The notes under the pieces: generated by a model
What the model was told of the DNA's origin: nothing
Databases searched by the model: none
What the model saw: only the letters and a program-made list of their open reading frames with translations
Source of the DNA: Lachnospiraceae bacterium
GTDB taxonomy: Bacteria > Bacillota > Clostridia > Lachnospirales > Lachnospiraceae
Direction: 5' to 3'
DNA: 6,478 nt
NCBI GenBank assembly: GCA_029068665.1
Contig: JAIECC010000464.1
Span: 1 to 6,478 of the forward strand
Part shown: positions 6,012 through 6,478 of the stretch, in pieces
Numbering within the stretch: position 1 is the first letter of the stretch
Layout of the letters: every line of letters starts with the position of its first letter
Made by a program: the position numbers and the translations under genes

Positions 6012-6478
6012 CTAACCCTCGTTTCGTTTTTTCCCCAGATTAGAAATACTGAGGATTGCCATAAGCATGGAAAGGCACCCAAACAACAGAAATGCCCCCA
6101 TCGGGAAATCATCCCCGGTCTTTGGCTGAGAAGCATTTCCTGCTTTTTTCACAACCACCACCGTTGCTGTATCAAAGCACCCGCTTCCATCATTTGCAGT
6201 GGCTGTTATGGTAACCGTCCCTTCTCCATGTGCCGTTACCAGACCATTGGCATCTACGGTTGCAATGGCAGCATCCGAAGTCGTCCAGGTTACCGTTGGG
6301 TCCAGCGCATCCTCCGGCTGAATTGCCACCGACAGCTGAAGGGTTTCCCCTATGCCGATAGTGGTATCCTTTGGTGATACCGCCAGCGAAGATACCAGAA
6401 TCGCCTCTACCTCTGCCTGAAGCTCTGCCGGATTCTGAGTCGTCACATAGGTACTGCCCGGAGCATGAAGCTCCCCTG
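6012..6478 (-). CDS. Sortase-anchored Big2-domain surface protein (C-terminal part only)
   Basis: The gene runs off the right edge; 154 C-terminal residues are visible. The frame is open to the edge, and the GTG at 6444-6446 is not a convincing start because it lacks a ribosome binding site and the reading continues naturally through it (residues HAPGSTYVTTQNP). Visible residues 28-111 form one Big2 bacterial Ig-like domain: SSLAVSPKDTTIGIGETLQL, then VTWTTSD, IATVDANGLVTAHGEGTVTITAT. A short linker leads to QPKTG (6114-6128), a hydrophobic segment (FPMGAFLLFGCLSMLMAILSI) and the positive tail GKKRNEG, which together make a sortase sorting signal. The product is therefore expected to be covalently linked to the cell wall, with its N-terminal part, function unseen, facing outward. 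Big2 domains usually act as stalks or in adhesion. The gene lies 33 bp before the NlpC/P60 gene with no terminator between. Confidence 0.88.
   Translation of the reverse strand, partial: GELHAPGSTYVTTQNPAELQAEVEAILVSSLAVSPKDTTIGIGETLQLSVAIQPEDALDPTVTWTTSDAAIATVDANGLVTAHGEGTVTITATANDGSGCFDTATVVVVKKAGNASQPKTGDDFPMGAFLLFGCLSMLMAILSISNLGKKRNEG

Noticed and set aside
6012..6446. A complete 144-residue protein starting at the GTG at 6444-6446.
   Set aside because: No ribosome binding site precedes the GTG, no signal peptide follows it although the tail is a sortase signal, and the frame is open to the window edge. It is better read as the end of a longer gene.

Overview
The window looks like a chromosomal segment of an anaerobic Firmicute, most likely of the Lachnospiraceae (class Clostridia). 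This rests on the valyl-tRNA synthetase, which is the clostridial type with a Cys-rich zinc ribbon, on strong AGGAGG ribosome binding sites, and on a surface-protein tail of the Big2 plus PKTG sortase-signal type that is common in gut Clostridia. The family-level placement is inference from protein resemblance, not from a search. All five genes lie on the minus strand, so transcription runs from right to left.

Right-hand unit (6478 down to about 4318). The window opens inside a gene whose visible 154 residues are a C-terminal stretch with one Big2 (Ig-like) domain and a sortase signal with the core QPKTG. After 33 bp comes a 538-residue secreted protein with a signal peptide, a very acidic linker, two pairs of DUF4214-like repeats and a C-terminal NlpC/P60 cysteine peptidase domain. 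A strong intrinsic terminator at 4318-4352 ends this unit. The two genes are probably co-transcribed and both products act outside the membrane, one fixed to the wall and one cutting or binding peptidoglycan. Their promoter is outside the window.

Left-hand unit (about 4250 down to 1). A sigma-A-like promoter at 4220-4248 starts a short leader of about 90 nt, then valS (880 residues), a GNAT acetyltransferase (163 residues) and a metallo-beta-lactamase-fold protein (290 residues). The gaps are 62 and 17 bp and no terminator lies between the genes, so they read as one operon. A perfect 8-bp hairpin directly after the last stop, at the left edge of the window, may close it. No T-box is visible ahead of valS.

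I found no mobile element, CRISPR array, tRNA, rRNA or phage gene. No stretch above 300 bases lacks a gene; the largest gap is 4120-4361, which holds the terminator, promoter and valS leader. I do not see a clearly new system. The most unusual points are the paired DUF4214 repeats joined to an NlpC/P60 domain with an apparent Cys-His-Glu triad, and a metallo-beta-lactamase-fold protein with Asn in place of the second motif histidine.
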